64,000 nucleotides of DNA from Paraspadella gotoi (taxonomy: Eukaryota > Chaetognatha), in NCBI GenBank assembly GCA_051294375.1, contig CM119263.1:14586414-14650413 (forward strand). The letters are read 5' to 3'. Positions 26,201 through 38,200 of the stretch are shown piece after piece (position 1 is the stretch's first letter; each line of letters begins with the position of its first letter). The notes under the pieces are model-generated. The model saw nothing but the letters and a program-made list of their open reading frames with translations, had not been told where the DNA came from and did no database searches. The position numbers and the translations under genes are program-made.

Positions 26201-29200
26201 TAAGTAAGTATATCAATCTCTTCATACTTTTAAGGGCTTTCTGAAGATATTAATATTGTTAATATTTTAATAAATACTTTGTTTAAAAAAGTGCTAAAAG
26301 AAAAAAAAAAAAATTTAAAAAAAGTGAGTTGGAAAATGAAACCCGATTTGAAAAGCCAACTTTCTCCACTCATTGTCAAGGCATATCTTAACTGATCAAT
26401 ATAAAATTTTTAACACATAAATAGTTTTAGTATTTTTTACTCAACTAATTTTTAAAATCAATGACAGTATATTTCTACCAGCGCTTGTAAAATTGTCACC
26501 ATGTAATGTAGTACATATACATTACATTATACATTATACAAGAGATTACTAACCTNNNNNNNNNNTACATTACATTATACAATATACATTATACAAGAGA
26601 TTACTAACCTATGGATAACATGCAATATTTTTTTTGGGGGGGGGATTTAGTGCTTAGAATTGGAGAAAAAATTACCGAGGAAAAACGGATAAAGATGTCA
26701 AAATACCCATCATCGGTCGGCGGTTGCGGTGTCGCTTTATCTCTGTGCGGTGAAGCGCGATTGGCGTTAGCAGGAGAGTAGTGATTAGGTGGCGGGAGGT
26801 GAGGAGACACTTAAAATGCAACATGGGGATTGAAAACGAAAGGGTGCAACTATAAAAAACTGTGCGACACTGATTCATAAAAACTTTAAGAAGAACAAGG
26901 GGAGTTGGAAATGGCATTTTTTTAGACGGAGACGAAAACGTGATGAGTGATACCTCATCGCATGTATCCCGGATGAAAGCAAACCACCGACGGTTCCCAA
27001 AGCAGGAGATATGGGTTCCGATCCTCCGTCCTCATTTTTCGCTGAGGGATGGCTACTCAACGCATTACCGATTCCTTTAATACACACAATTTTTTGAAAA
27101 TAAGAAAAACCAAATGGGGCTGCTTTAAGCTTTACCTTTCCCAGCTAGAACCTTCATCAATCCTGGTTTTATTGAAGATCCGCTATTATAAGAAGGACCA
27201 GAAAGGACAGGAACGAACAATGTGAGAAACAAACAAAAAGATAAAAAGCCATTACGATGAGAATAAGTAAATAAAACATGAATAACAGTGACTAGGACTG
27301 CGCAAGAACATTTAAGATGCAAGGATTAAGTACTGTATTGCTTAGGTTCTACACAATTGCTTTAACAATATACAAGGGTCTAAAAGTAGAAACCCAGCTA
27401 TAATTTTTTTCATGCCAGACGATTTTCCATCATCAAAAGATGAAGAACGTCTACTAAGTAATTAATTTTTTTATTCACCAACTCACCAGGAACATTAAGG
27501 AATTTTTTATAAAGACGAAGAAAAGAACTTTATTTTGGGGTGTGGTTTACAATCACCTTCTACAAAACCTACTTATCTATAGTGATCATTGAGCAACGCG
27601 CATTTTCACTAAATCTTTAACCAATGAACATCAGAATATGAGTCGCCACAGAAGCTTAAAGGCGAACATTCAAAAACTAGGTTTATCTCGTTGGGACTAA
27701 GTGACCATTGTACTCACGGAGAAGCCACTTTTCTGACGGAGGATTTTTCAGCCAATTTTTCGGTGGCGGGAGCGGGTGCGGCTCCGTCGCCAGCAGCAAT
27801 ATTTTCCTGGCTAGCTGTCACAGCCGTCCCGCGTCTAGACGCGTCTTTCCTATTGGCGCCCCCTAGAGTAGGCAGTATTCAATATGTGCATGTTTAAAAA
27901 TAGCCTTCAACCCTCAGACAATCTGTAATTTTATACGATTATTTAATGAGAATGAAACCATAAAAGAAACCCACCTTGTCCGTGAGCACCAGATTCAGTG
28001 TTTCCACTGGATACTAGAGGTAAGCGCAGCATAAAAAAATCAATCAAGTTTCATCAATTAATTTCTAATAATGAAATGCAGGTTTGGATGAAAATACAAA
28101 ATAAGTGGGAGTGAAAACACAGATACCATCTCGTCGGCATACTTCAACATTCAACATAATAGATAACTCAAGTTATAGAACTTAAATAATTAAAAAGTGT
28201 TAGTGAAACTTGGGCGATTCGTAACAAACGGGTAGTGCTCGAAAAAAGCACAAGGTAATTTTAGCTATTTTTACGATACGCCACATATGTGATACAATTT
28301 CGTTACCAACGCCACTTTTGTCAAGGAATGAAAAACGATCGTCAAGTAGATTGTTGTTTTTTTCGTTTTGATCAAGGGGTGAAACTTTAGAGATGACATG
28401 CATCACGGAAAATTTCAGCCTCAGCCTGCCGCTGGAAGGTTCCACCGCGGAGGAGAAAGGCTGCTTCGACTTAGATTCTTTGTCTAAGCCGAAGGAAAGC
28501 GAAAAGAAATTGATACTGTGAGACCCCGAAATTCGTAACTTTTAAAATTTACATGCCAATTACGAAATTCGTTAATATTTTTTTTCTGTTATCAGGTATG
28601 GCTCCGGGGGAAAATGGCTCAAAGAATTAAATAAATGTGTTAAAAGAGTCGAAATGCACTCAATTGAGACTTACCACGAACATCAGGTGCCCCTTCAGGT
28701 GCTAAAAAGTAGTGGAAAATCAACGTTTGGTTCTAAATAAAATTTTCAAAAACCGTTTGGATTCCTGATTTTCTGAATCTGGAAACAAAGAGATTCTAGA
28801 CAAATCTAGGGAGTAGACTATGACAGAAAAAGGCCTTTTACAATACGTCCGCTTACATCTGTTCATGAAAATAGTGAACTGAGAAAGGTTTTTGAAGCGA
28901 GAATGGCTTGCTTCAGAAAGGAAAGGCAATATTCAGTTATTAAGACGAACAAACAACACTTTTCAGATTATACATACTTCATTTTAATTATAAAATTTAG
29001 AGTACTTACATTCATCATCTTTGTCGACATCAAGTCTAAAACCGACGCCTTTCCCTCTGTAAAAGAAAGAATTTTAAGGGTAAACATTAACTTGTTCAAT
29101 AGAGTGATGTGAAAATATATATAAATAATTATATAAAATTAAAATTTAGCATATATTTAGCATATATAGCCCGACTACAGAAAAGAAAAACCCTTAAAAA

Positions 29201-32200
29201 TACTTGGGTAAATTTATTTTTTTAATTTGATTCACTAGTAAGCTGGTGGTAATTTTAAAATAGAACTTAAATTCCAAGACCGTATTTGAATTTGTTGTAG
29301 AAAAAGAAATTGGTAAAAGTAAAATTATATTTTTTTTCTTTCATTAAGTTAATCTGTAATTCTGAATGGAATTATGAATTCTTAATCGAAACCCAACCCC
29401 CACGATTAGCCTTTTGTCTCCAAAAGGCGAGACATACGACCGCAGCTGTGACCCAAGACATGTGAAACAGAAACAAAGTCAAACGAAAAAATACTCTCCG
29501 GCCTCAGCGGCAGCAGGCTGCTGAGGGCCCAGTCTCCCGACGCTGCATCACTCTGCTCGAAGTGCTGCTGAGCCGGGGAACGCGTCACTATTCCGCGAGA
29601 AACGCCAAACGAAGCGCCCAGATGAGACGTCCTGCAGTAAAAGACGCGGAAGAAGGTCTGATCTCCGGGACCAGTCTCCGCCCTCGAGAATGACGCCGAG
29701 ATCGACGCCGCGGCGAAAAGGCCTTCCCGAGACCGCGCATGGCACGAGTAGATCCTGGCGGAGCGTCGACATCGCCTCCAAAAAGAGCGCCTTTAGGAAT
29801 GCGCCGCAAACCGTTGAGGCGAAACGGAGTAAAGGGCGGCGAAGGGGCGCAGAAAAGGAAAAACGTGAGACGGGCGCTAAACATTCGCGACTCGAAAGCC
29901 CACTCCCTCCAGAGCGCAATGGGGCAACGCGATGAACGCCGGCAGGGCGTCCCACCCTGAAGGACGGGCCCATGTGCCCAACGCGATCTGTCTTGGCACA
30001 AGCTTGGACAGAAACAAAACACCGCCCATGATCCGCGGCGAAGCGACGCAGTGGGCTTGATCGAGCACTTGAGCGAAACATCTCCGACGGCCTCCTGGCC
30101 GAAGCTAGAGTGCCAAAAGAAAAAGAGGAGAGCTGCCGAAGAACGTGAAGCGGGAGACGGCGGGGGGCGACGACGTCCAAAACACGCGTAGAACCAACGC
30201 CGCATCCCCCACGGAGGAAACATCCGGCGAGTAGGGGGGACTCCGTCTCGAGTCCGCCGTTGAGAAAAACGTCGAAACGAGGGGGTGTTCCCCCACCGAG
30301 ACGAACCTGTGCCGCAAGGTGGCCGAAATCGCTGAGGCGGTGAAGGTTTCACCGTGCTGTACGAACAAGCCCGTAACCCAACGAGATGGGCTGATCGTAC
30401 TCCCGACAATCCTTCAAGAGACGCTATCAAGTCCTCGACTTCCTTACATTGGAAGGACAAGAGCAAGAAGGAGGTCCAGGCTCGAGCGTAACGATTCTCG
30501 CGTCGAGCCTCTCCACCTGATTCGGCGATGATAGTCGAAGGCCGAGTTCGCTGAGGTCGTAGAGGTCGTTCGCAGGAGTCCGCCGAAAATCTGCCAACAC
30601 CAGCTTGAGACGGTCGGCTTGCGGGCGGCGGAGAGTCCTGTGCTGAGTCGATGACGGCGTCCTCCCGGGACCGGAAGGCTCGTCGAGCCTCCAGAATCTC
30701 AGCGTTCAACACGACGGGCTAACCACTTCTGGCTGGCCAGAAAAGGGCGATCAGAAGGAAGATCCCTGAACGACTCCTCCAGCTTCCGGATGACGCTCGG
30801 GAGGAGAGGTGGTGGAGGAAAGAGAAATGCCCGATCGAAGAATCAAATCTGGCGAGGGCGTCCACACCCTCCGTTGGCGCCTCCGCCTTCGCAAGAGAAG
30901 AAACGGCGCACCTGCGTCGAGTCCTTCGTCGCAAAAAGATCGATGGAGGGAGTGCCGAAGGTCTCGCAGATCTGACGGAAGATCCGTGGAAGGAGATGCC
31001 AATCCGCAACTAGGCGTCCCCTCGACGCCGCATCCGTCACCAAGTTCTCCTCTGACGACAGGTGACTCCCGGTGATAGCATCCCAGGGTATGGGCGATCA
31101 GCAGAGACTCCCGGACAACCTCGTGTAGCTCCGTCGAACGGCTGCACGTGCGCTGGAGACAGAGCAACGACACCAGACTGTCGGCCTACCAAAGAGAATC
31201 GTATTTCTCAGAGAGCTGCCGAATCGAGAGAGGAAGATCTTCAACACCATGAACTCCTTCACATTGATATGGTGATGGACATCTGCAGCCTCCCAGGCTC
31301 CCCTGGTGAAGCTCTCCCTGGAAAAGAGTGCCCCAACCCTCCTGCAGGCATCCGTCGTCACTACGTGGGCGCAATCTTCTGGGAGCAGATCGTCCACCGG
31401 CGGCGACGCAGTCCTCCAGGCGAAGCGAACTGACACCACTCTAGCTCCTCCCGCGCTGAAGCGTCTAACAGCGTTGGGCGATCGAGATCCTTCTCGGAGT
31501 GGCAGACGGCGGTTGACGTTCTTGAATCCGGGCGGAAGTGGCAACGGAGAAGCGGAACTGCGAGCGTGGCCCGCCGGTGGCGTGTCCGAGAAACTGAAGG
31601 ACAAAAACGCGCCGGCGGGAGAGACGACGAGAGGAGTGAAGTCGCTAAACTCCGGATCGATTCCAACTTGGGCGGCGGAAGCGAGGATCTGATGAAGCTG
31701 ACCGTCCCAATGAAAACCGAGGAAATCGAAGACTGATAGGGAGTCAGGCTCGACTTCTCCGGTGGAGAATGAAACCCGCCTCCAAGAGCAGTTGGACCGC
31801 CTTCAACGTCGCTTGGTGACACTCCTCCTTCGATGAGCCAGGATTGAGGATGTCGTCGATATAGAAGAGACAACGAAATGCCTCTCTGCTCAGCCATGAA
31901 CTAGCGGGCGCGTTGTCTTCATGAAGAGCCACGGCCCGTCGCCAAAACCGAAGGGAAGAACCTTGTACTGGAAGATCCGACCCTTCCAAATGAATCGACA
32001 AAACTTTCGATGCTCCTCGTGAAGCGGAAGGGGGAGATAAGCGTCGCGTAGGTCCGATTGAGGCGCCCCAATCTCCCCGTCGAAACCATCTTCCTGATGT
32101 CCTTGACCCCTTCCAAGCGGAAATACGGAGGTGAGAGAAAAGCGGCGTTGAGACGCTTCAGGTTGAGAATGGGCCTCCACCCTCCATCCTTCTTCGGTAC

Positions 32201-35200
32201 AAGGAAGAACCTGGAGTAAAAACCCGGAGAGGCCTCTACCTCCTCGATCGCAACCTCTCTCCAAGGCGGCGGAGATTTCCGCTTCGACCGCGCGTCGTCC
32301 CTCTCGCCGAAAGATGGCGTCGCGTCGGCAGGACGAGGAAGACGGGTTGGGATCGCCTCCGCATCGGCGATCTTGAAGCCCGAAATGTTCGTCAAAATTG
32401 GAGAGGTCGGCCCGACCTGACGAATCCGATCTTGAAGAGGGCCTGCAGCCCGGACGAGGCGGGACTGCATCGGCGGAGAAACCCGTCATTTCGCAGGCTT
32501 GGCTCCCCTGTCCTGCCCGTTTCCCGACTCTGAACGATAGGGCTTCTTGCGCTCTTCGCGGCTTGAAGTTGGACTTCGACGCTTTGAAACCTTGACGACG
32601 TTATCAAGAAAGCGAGGGCGTGCGGCGATCGGATTAAGGCGGCGTTGACCGCTGACGAAACTTGATCGAGCGATTTCCGAAGAAAAACTCTGGTGGAGCG
32701 GCGTCCTGCAGCGCCCCACGCAGATCGGACGGCGCCTTCGACAAAACCGAACGTCGAACTTCCAAAAGCGCGCGTTGAACGCGGTTGCCTGGATGGACGC
32801 AATATCGCGTAGGGGCGAAGCCAGCGAGGGGATGCGCTCCACCCACCTGATCCGCTGAAATACCCGCCTTGATGGCGTCCGACACAAAGGCGTAGCTCGT
32901 CGGCGACAAAAAGACGGCGTAGACCGACGCGCCCGCCTCCTGCATCGTGCATAAATGTTGACGGTAGACAGGATAACTGGTGTAAGATAGCCGCTTCGGA
33001 AGGCGGATCAAACACCCGTCGTGATCTGGAAGTGGAAACGACGCCGGTGAGGCGTGGTCCACACCAACGACGAAGCGCGAGTTGCGAGGTTTGTGCGAGA
33101 CTCCCAGCTTCTCGCCAACTCCCCTGACTCCGAGACGTGACGAAGCGAACGCCATTGCTTCGAAACTCCATAGACGGCGACGCCGCTCCTTGGCGGCGGG
33201 CTGCAAGGCGTAGAAAGGCCCGATCGACGTCTGGTCGGACCTCACTCTCCATCTCCCGATGAGGGTGTGTCCAGTCCCGGAGCTGGGTGCGACGCCGTGT
33301 GCCGTCCAGCGGTGAAGGCGACGCGTTGCGTCTAGAGGCCGAGGCAGGAGCCCGTGGGCGGGACTGCTCTTGGAAGCGAAGGACTCGTCAAGGACACACG
33401 GCGAAGGGAAAGGCGAAGTGAAGTCGTCCGTTCGATAAAATCACATGAACGAAGCAAAAAACGAGAATTAGATTACATATCAATCGAGGAAACCCCCCCC
33501 CTTCTTTCTCTCTATCCACAAATATTCAGCAAAAAAGAAAATATTGAAACTAAACACACAGAAAAAAAACGGAAACCCGAACCACACCCGCACCTACACC
33601 CACCCGCGAGGCGAAAGGGCGGCGGCGGAGAATGTGGGGGGCGTTTCGATAAGAATCATAATTCCATCAGAATTACAGATTCTCTATTCGAAACCCCCCC
33701 CACATTAGCCTCAGTAAAGAGAAAAAACGCGGGCGTGTGAACAAAAATATAAAAAATAAAAAACGAAAGAAAGAAAGAAAGAGAAACAAAAATTTGATGG
33801 AGGGGCAAATAAAAGAATTTGCAAACGACTTCGAATAAAAGAACATCCCACATTAAACGCTCACCGGCGGAAATCTTTCCATCTCCTGGCGAAGCGAATC
33901 CGCATTTCCTTGAAAAACCCGTTGAGGGCGTCCTTCAAATACTTCCAGGCCTCCAGCCGTTGCGCACGCCTCCAGGGCTGCGTGTAGGCTGTCCACCCCC
34001 CGAACGACACCCCTGGTGCCGGGTTGCGGCGCCCCTGCGCGCGCGGCCCGAGGCGCCGTAACCGAGGTAACGGAAGACAGCGCCTAAAGCAGAGAGGGGT
34101 GGAGAGAAACACCGAACCGGGGCGCGAGGCATACTGGCGACGCAGTCGCGCCCACGTGTCTCAGGGTCCCTCAAACCCTTGGTCGAAACCGAAGATTTCG
34201 TTGAACTGCGATCGCGCGATCCTTCTTCGAGATTAATCGCGCGAATTCTTACGATCGTCGAATAAACAAAGAGACGAGCGTGAAAGTTCAAAATTCGATA
34301 TGAAAACAATAATATCGAAGGAAAGGTCCCGATAATAATCGAAAAAAGCGCTAAAAATAAGCGAAAGCGACTGATCACATAGAGCGCGAAAAAGAAGTGA
34401 CGCGTCCCCGGCCTCAGCAGCACTCGACAGAGTGATGCAGCGTCGGGACTGGGCCCTGCAGCAGCTCTGCTGCCGCTGAGGCCGGAGAGTATTTTTTCGT
34501 TTGACTTTTGTTTCTGTTTCACATGTCTGGTCACGCGCGGGTCTCGCCTTTGGGGAGACAAAAGGCTAATGTGGGGGGGTTTCGAATAGAGAATCAAAAA
34601 TGTAAAAAACTATACCGATTTTTAATTAACAATTTGACCTACTTAATGAAAAAGATTTACATTTTTTTCTATAAACTTTTTTATAAAGAATTTGAATCTT
34701 CATAAAAATTTTGACATTATTTATAATTAAATTAAATTCCCATGTATAAAATCTGGAACCTTAAACTTTATTACTCAAAAAATTAAATTTGATACAAAAA
34801 AACTAAATTTTGTACAAACTTATCCAAAAAATGAAATTAATCAAAATCAAATAATTTGAAGTGAATGAATGAAATAAATTTATATTTAAATATATTGTGT
34901 ATTGACTTTCGATTTCGTTGTGTTTCGAATTTAGGGAGGAAAACAATTTATTTGTTTTGCTTCAACAAATTTTTTGGACATTTTTTCGGACATGTTTCGA
35001 CTCTACAGTTAGAGTCTTCATCAGCATTGTATGTATATATATTATATATTTATAAATAAAAGAATTAAAATAAATAAATTATATTGAATAAATAAATTTA
35101 AAAGTATGAATTGAATTAACTAAATTGCGTGTATGAGTGAGAGAGAGATAATTAAAAAAGATAGAGAGAAGCTGGACAGCTGCTGAGGAGCTAAGACGCA

Positions 35201-38200
35201 GAGACAGATCACGCTTAATTTCATGTGTACGAATTTACGAATTTACTTTGGCTGACCATTTGTACTAACAAGCCATCCCTTCCTGATAGTTATGCTGGAC
35301 AAATACTTGCAAAATATGATTCGGCCCAGAATGATACAGTAAAATACAGTGTAAAAGTTGAAATTTGGACTAGATATTTTGTTTCTCTGAATTCTTAAAC
35401 CATAAGCCTTAAACGAGTAAGACAATGGGTAACAACTGAAAGTGATATGTCTCTAGATGATAAATTTTTTTAAAAAAATTTTATTTTGAAATTTAGGTAT
35501 TATACAAATAGGATAAATTGAGAAACTCACGCTTTGCCAAAATTTTTATTTAACAAAGATTTTTACTGCGTAGTTCAAATCCTTAATTCTCCGATGATAA
35601 AGAAAGTTATTTTTTTGCATCACTTTTGAAAGAAAAAAGATAGGATACTGGGCGAGGTATCAAATTAAAGCCCTAATCATGGGATTCCTTTCTGAAATAG
35701 TTTTTATAAATTTTATCCAAAAATGTTAAGACAGGATTTGTTTAAAACCTAGTTAAACGTATAATAGTTTTCAGAGTTAAAAATTTTAATGAAGGCATAT
35801 GAATTTTTTTGTTTTTCTTTGACTGAATTACATTTTGATTACCAAAAAAGCTTTTTTATTCCATAAATTTGCATATATTTTTAGTTAAAGTAAAAAACAA
35901 GCAAAAATACATAAAGTAGCATGATAAAATGTTATTTTAAATATGTAAAATTATAAATTAAAAGTTATTTTCAGTTTAATATAAACAGTTTGGATGTTTA
36001 CCTTTTTGTCTGTGAAAAAAAAATAATCATTTTTCATTATGTTTAACTGAAACAAAAAGCTTGACCCACTGCTTGTTTATTATATTACAATTTTAACTAG
36101 ATACAAATACAAACATATATTTTTTAAATTTTATTTTAAGCTTTTATCATTTTTTTTATATAAAACATCTAATATTATCAATTTGAGTAAAGCTTTACTT
36201 CTTTAAAGATTTGGACTTGACCAATGGTCATTCAGAATTTTAGTTTTGCATAAAAAATATTGATATCAAAAAACGAAAAACATCAGATTGTTCCAAAATC
36301 GAATGCCTTGAATCTGATATTTTTCAAAATGCAAAATTTTGATTCATAGTCTAGATCTAAAATTCTGAACACAAAAATGTTTTTTTCAATAATTTTTCAA
36401 TAATTAAAAATTAATTAAGCATATTATTATTGCATATTAAAAAGCCAAATTTATCATACATATTGGCAAAAGATTGCTCTTTTGAAAAATCTTTTTGAAT
36501 ATCTTTGCTGTTGATGATGATGGTCTATTACAATGAACAAGTTCAAATATAGATAAAAAGAAAAAATTATTTTGTAATTCTAGTAACATAATTCATTTAG
36601 ATATTTTGTAATATTCCCAGATAAAAAATTATTGCTCTTTTTCTGTAGATAATGAATATCTATTGTTAAAGCTCATTATGTACATTTGTAAGGTAACCAC
36701 TAACCAAGGCTCTTATGCTCTTATGCTACTACAATTTTTTGTAAGAATTTTTCTGGACTTTTTGAAGATTATGAATCAAATATGGCGACGAGTGAAGTAA
36801 AAATGATCATAAGTAGGGTGGGAAGCAAATTAAGCGTTATCTGTCTCTGCGTCCTAAACTCGTTTTTATCGTTTTATTATCGTTTTATCAGCAGATTCCG
36901 ACTCTATAATTCGCTTTGTCGGTCCGTCCCCTCAATATTGTCGGGCATTTACTTAAATTATGTCAGAATATCGAATTATGATATATCTAATACTTAAGGG
37001 AGTGGTCTTTTCATACAATTGAACATCATTTGAAATATTTTCCACTTCATTGATAGGGAAGCCAGGTACTCTGGGAGTGAATAAACGGGACTGTGAGAGA
37101 GTCTTGATTGAAAGCTTGCAGGGACCTGCTATGTCATTATCTTGTAAGAGTGATGGAGGCCTTAAACCACAAAAGCCTGTCCAAAGTCAGGGGCAAGATA
37201 GCTTATAATATTAATGAAGGATAATTTTTATATTGGTTGTACAAATTTCATATTATGCTGTCGGTTCGTCCGTCCCCTTTAAAAAAATATCAATTACTCG
37301 TGATTGATGGATGAATTGGAATGAAATTGTGTGTGTGGTTAGGAAAGTGTGTGATTAAGCTGGATATTAAGTTTCGATAGAATCGTGCGAGTGGAAATGA
37401 GTTTAAGGGGAAAAAAAAGACACATTTACTTGAATTAATTTTACTAATTTTAATAATTGGATGGATTGAATGAAATGAAATTTTGTGTGTGGATGGAACA
37501 ATATGTGATTGAGCAGGATATAAAGTTTCAATGGGATAACGGGTGGAAATGAGTTTGAATAAAAAAAATTTAAAAGAATAAGGATCGTCGCAATTGCATA
37601 AAAAAATCTGGATTGACGACAATTTTGATACTAAAAAAAATAATTTTGAAAGAAAATAATTTATAAACAGAAAGAAAAGAAGAAAAGAATAAATAAAGAT
37701 AGAAGAAGAAAGAATAGAAAGAAAGAAAGAAAGAAAAAAGAAAGAATAAAAAGGAAAGAAAGAAAAAGAAAGAATGAAAGAAAGAAAGAATAGAAAGAAG
37801 AAGAATGAAAGAATAGAAGGAGAAAAAAAGAAAATTAATTTATAAACAGAAAGAAAAATTCTATTTGCGATTGTCAATTTATAGTTTTACAGTTTCTGAA
37901 AAAACAAAAACAAAAAAAAAACTTTTTCATTGTCTAAAGAATAAATATAAAACAGTAAAATAACTTATTTTCGAGTTTAATTTTTAGCAAGTGGAGTAAC
38001 ATTATTGGGTACTTTTGTTTTACTTTAAGCACGCATAAGCGAGCAGTTTGATCGAATGCGACTCTCTAAACACTGTCAGCATTCCAAGACAAAAGACAGT
38101 GAAACTTGAATCAGACTGACGAAGTGAAGTAAAGACTAAAGTGAAATAAAACCCGATGTTACTATAGCAAAATGATAACATGCACGAATGCGATGCCTAA

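Larger units (their letters stand above)
29374..34600 (-). mobile_element. Degenerate DIRS-type tyrosine-recombinase retrotransposon
   Basis: A GC-rich island in AT-rich DNA. Termini 29374-29592 and 34398-34600 are inverted repeats of about 0.2 kb rather than direct LTRs; shared landmarks are AGCCTTTTGTCTCC, ACATGTGAAACAGAAACAAA and GACGCTGCATCACTCTG. Order in the coding direction: Gag-like region (about 33.25-32.6 kb), reverse transcriptase (about 32.5-31.7 kb, with FFLVPKKDGGWRPILNLKRL and FYIDDIL), RNase H (about 31.6-31.1 kb, with TTDACRR and HHINVKEF), a connection segment (about 31.05-30.85 kb, ETFGTPSIDLFATKDS) and an Arg-rich downstream part (30.7-29.6 kb) where a tyrosine recombinase is expected but its catalytic residues could not be traced. 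RT and RNase H pieces lie in different frames, so the element is broken. RT style and connection motif match the DIRS/Ngaro group. It sits in a 10.7-kb intron of the CCDC180-like gene, same strand. Confidence 0.87.

Noticed and set aside
29690-31075. Plus-strand open frames in the GC-rich island
   Set aside because: They are antisense shadows of the minus-strand DIRS coding region; no domain motif is seen on the plus strand.
37290-37877. 195-residue Ser/Phe-rich frame on the minus strand
   Set aside because: Derived from an AAAG/GAAA simple-sequence tract and a local duplication; no homology or splice support.
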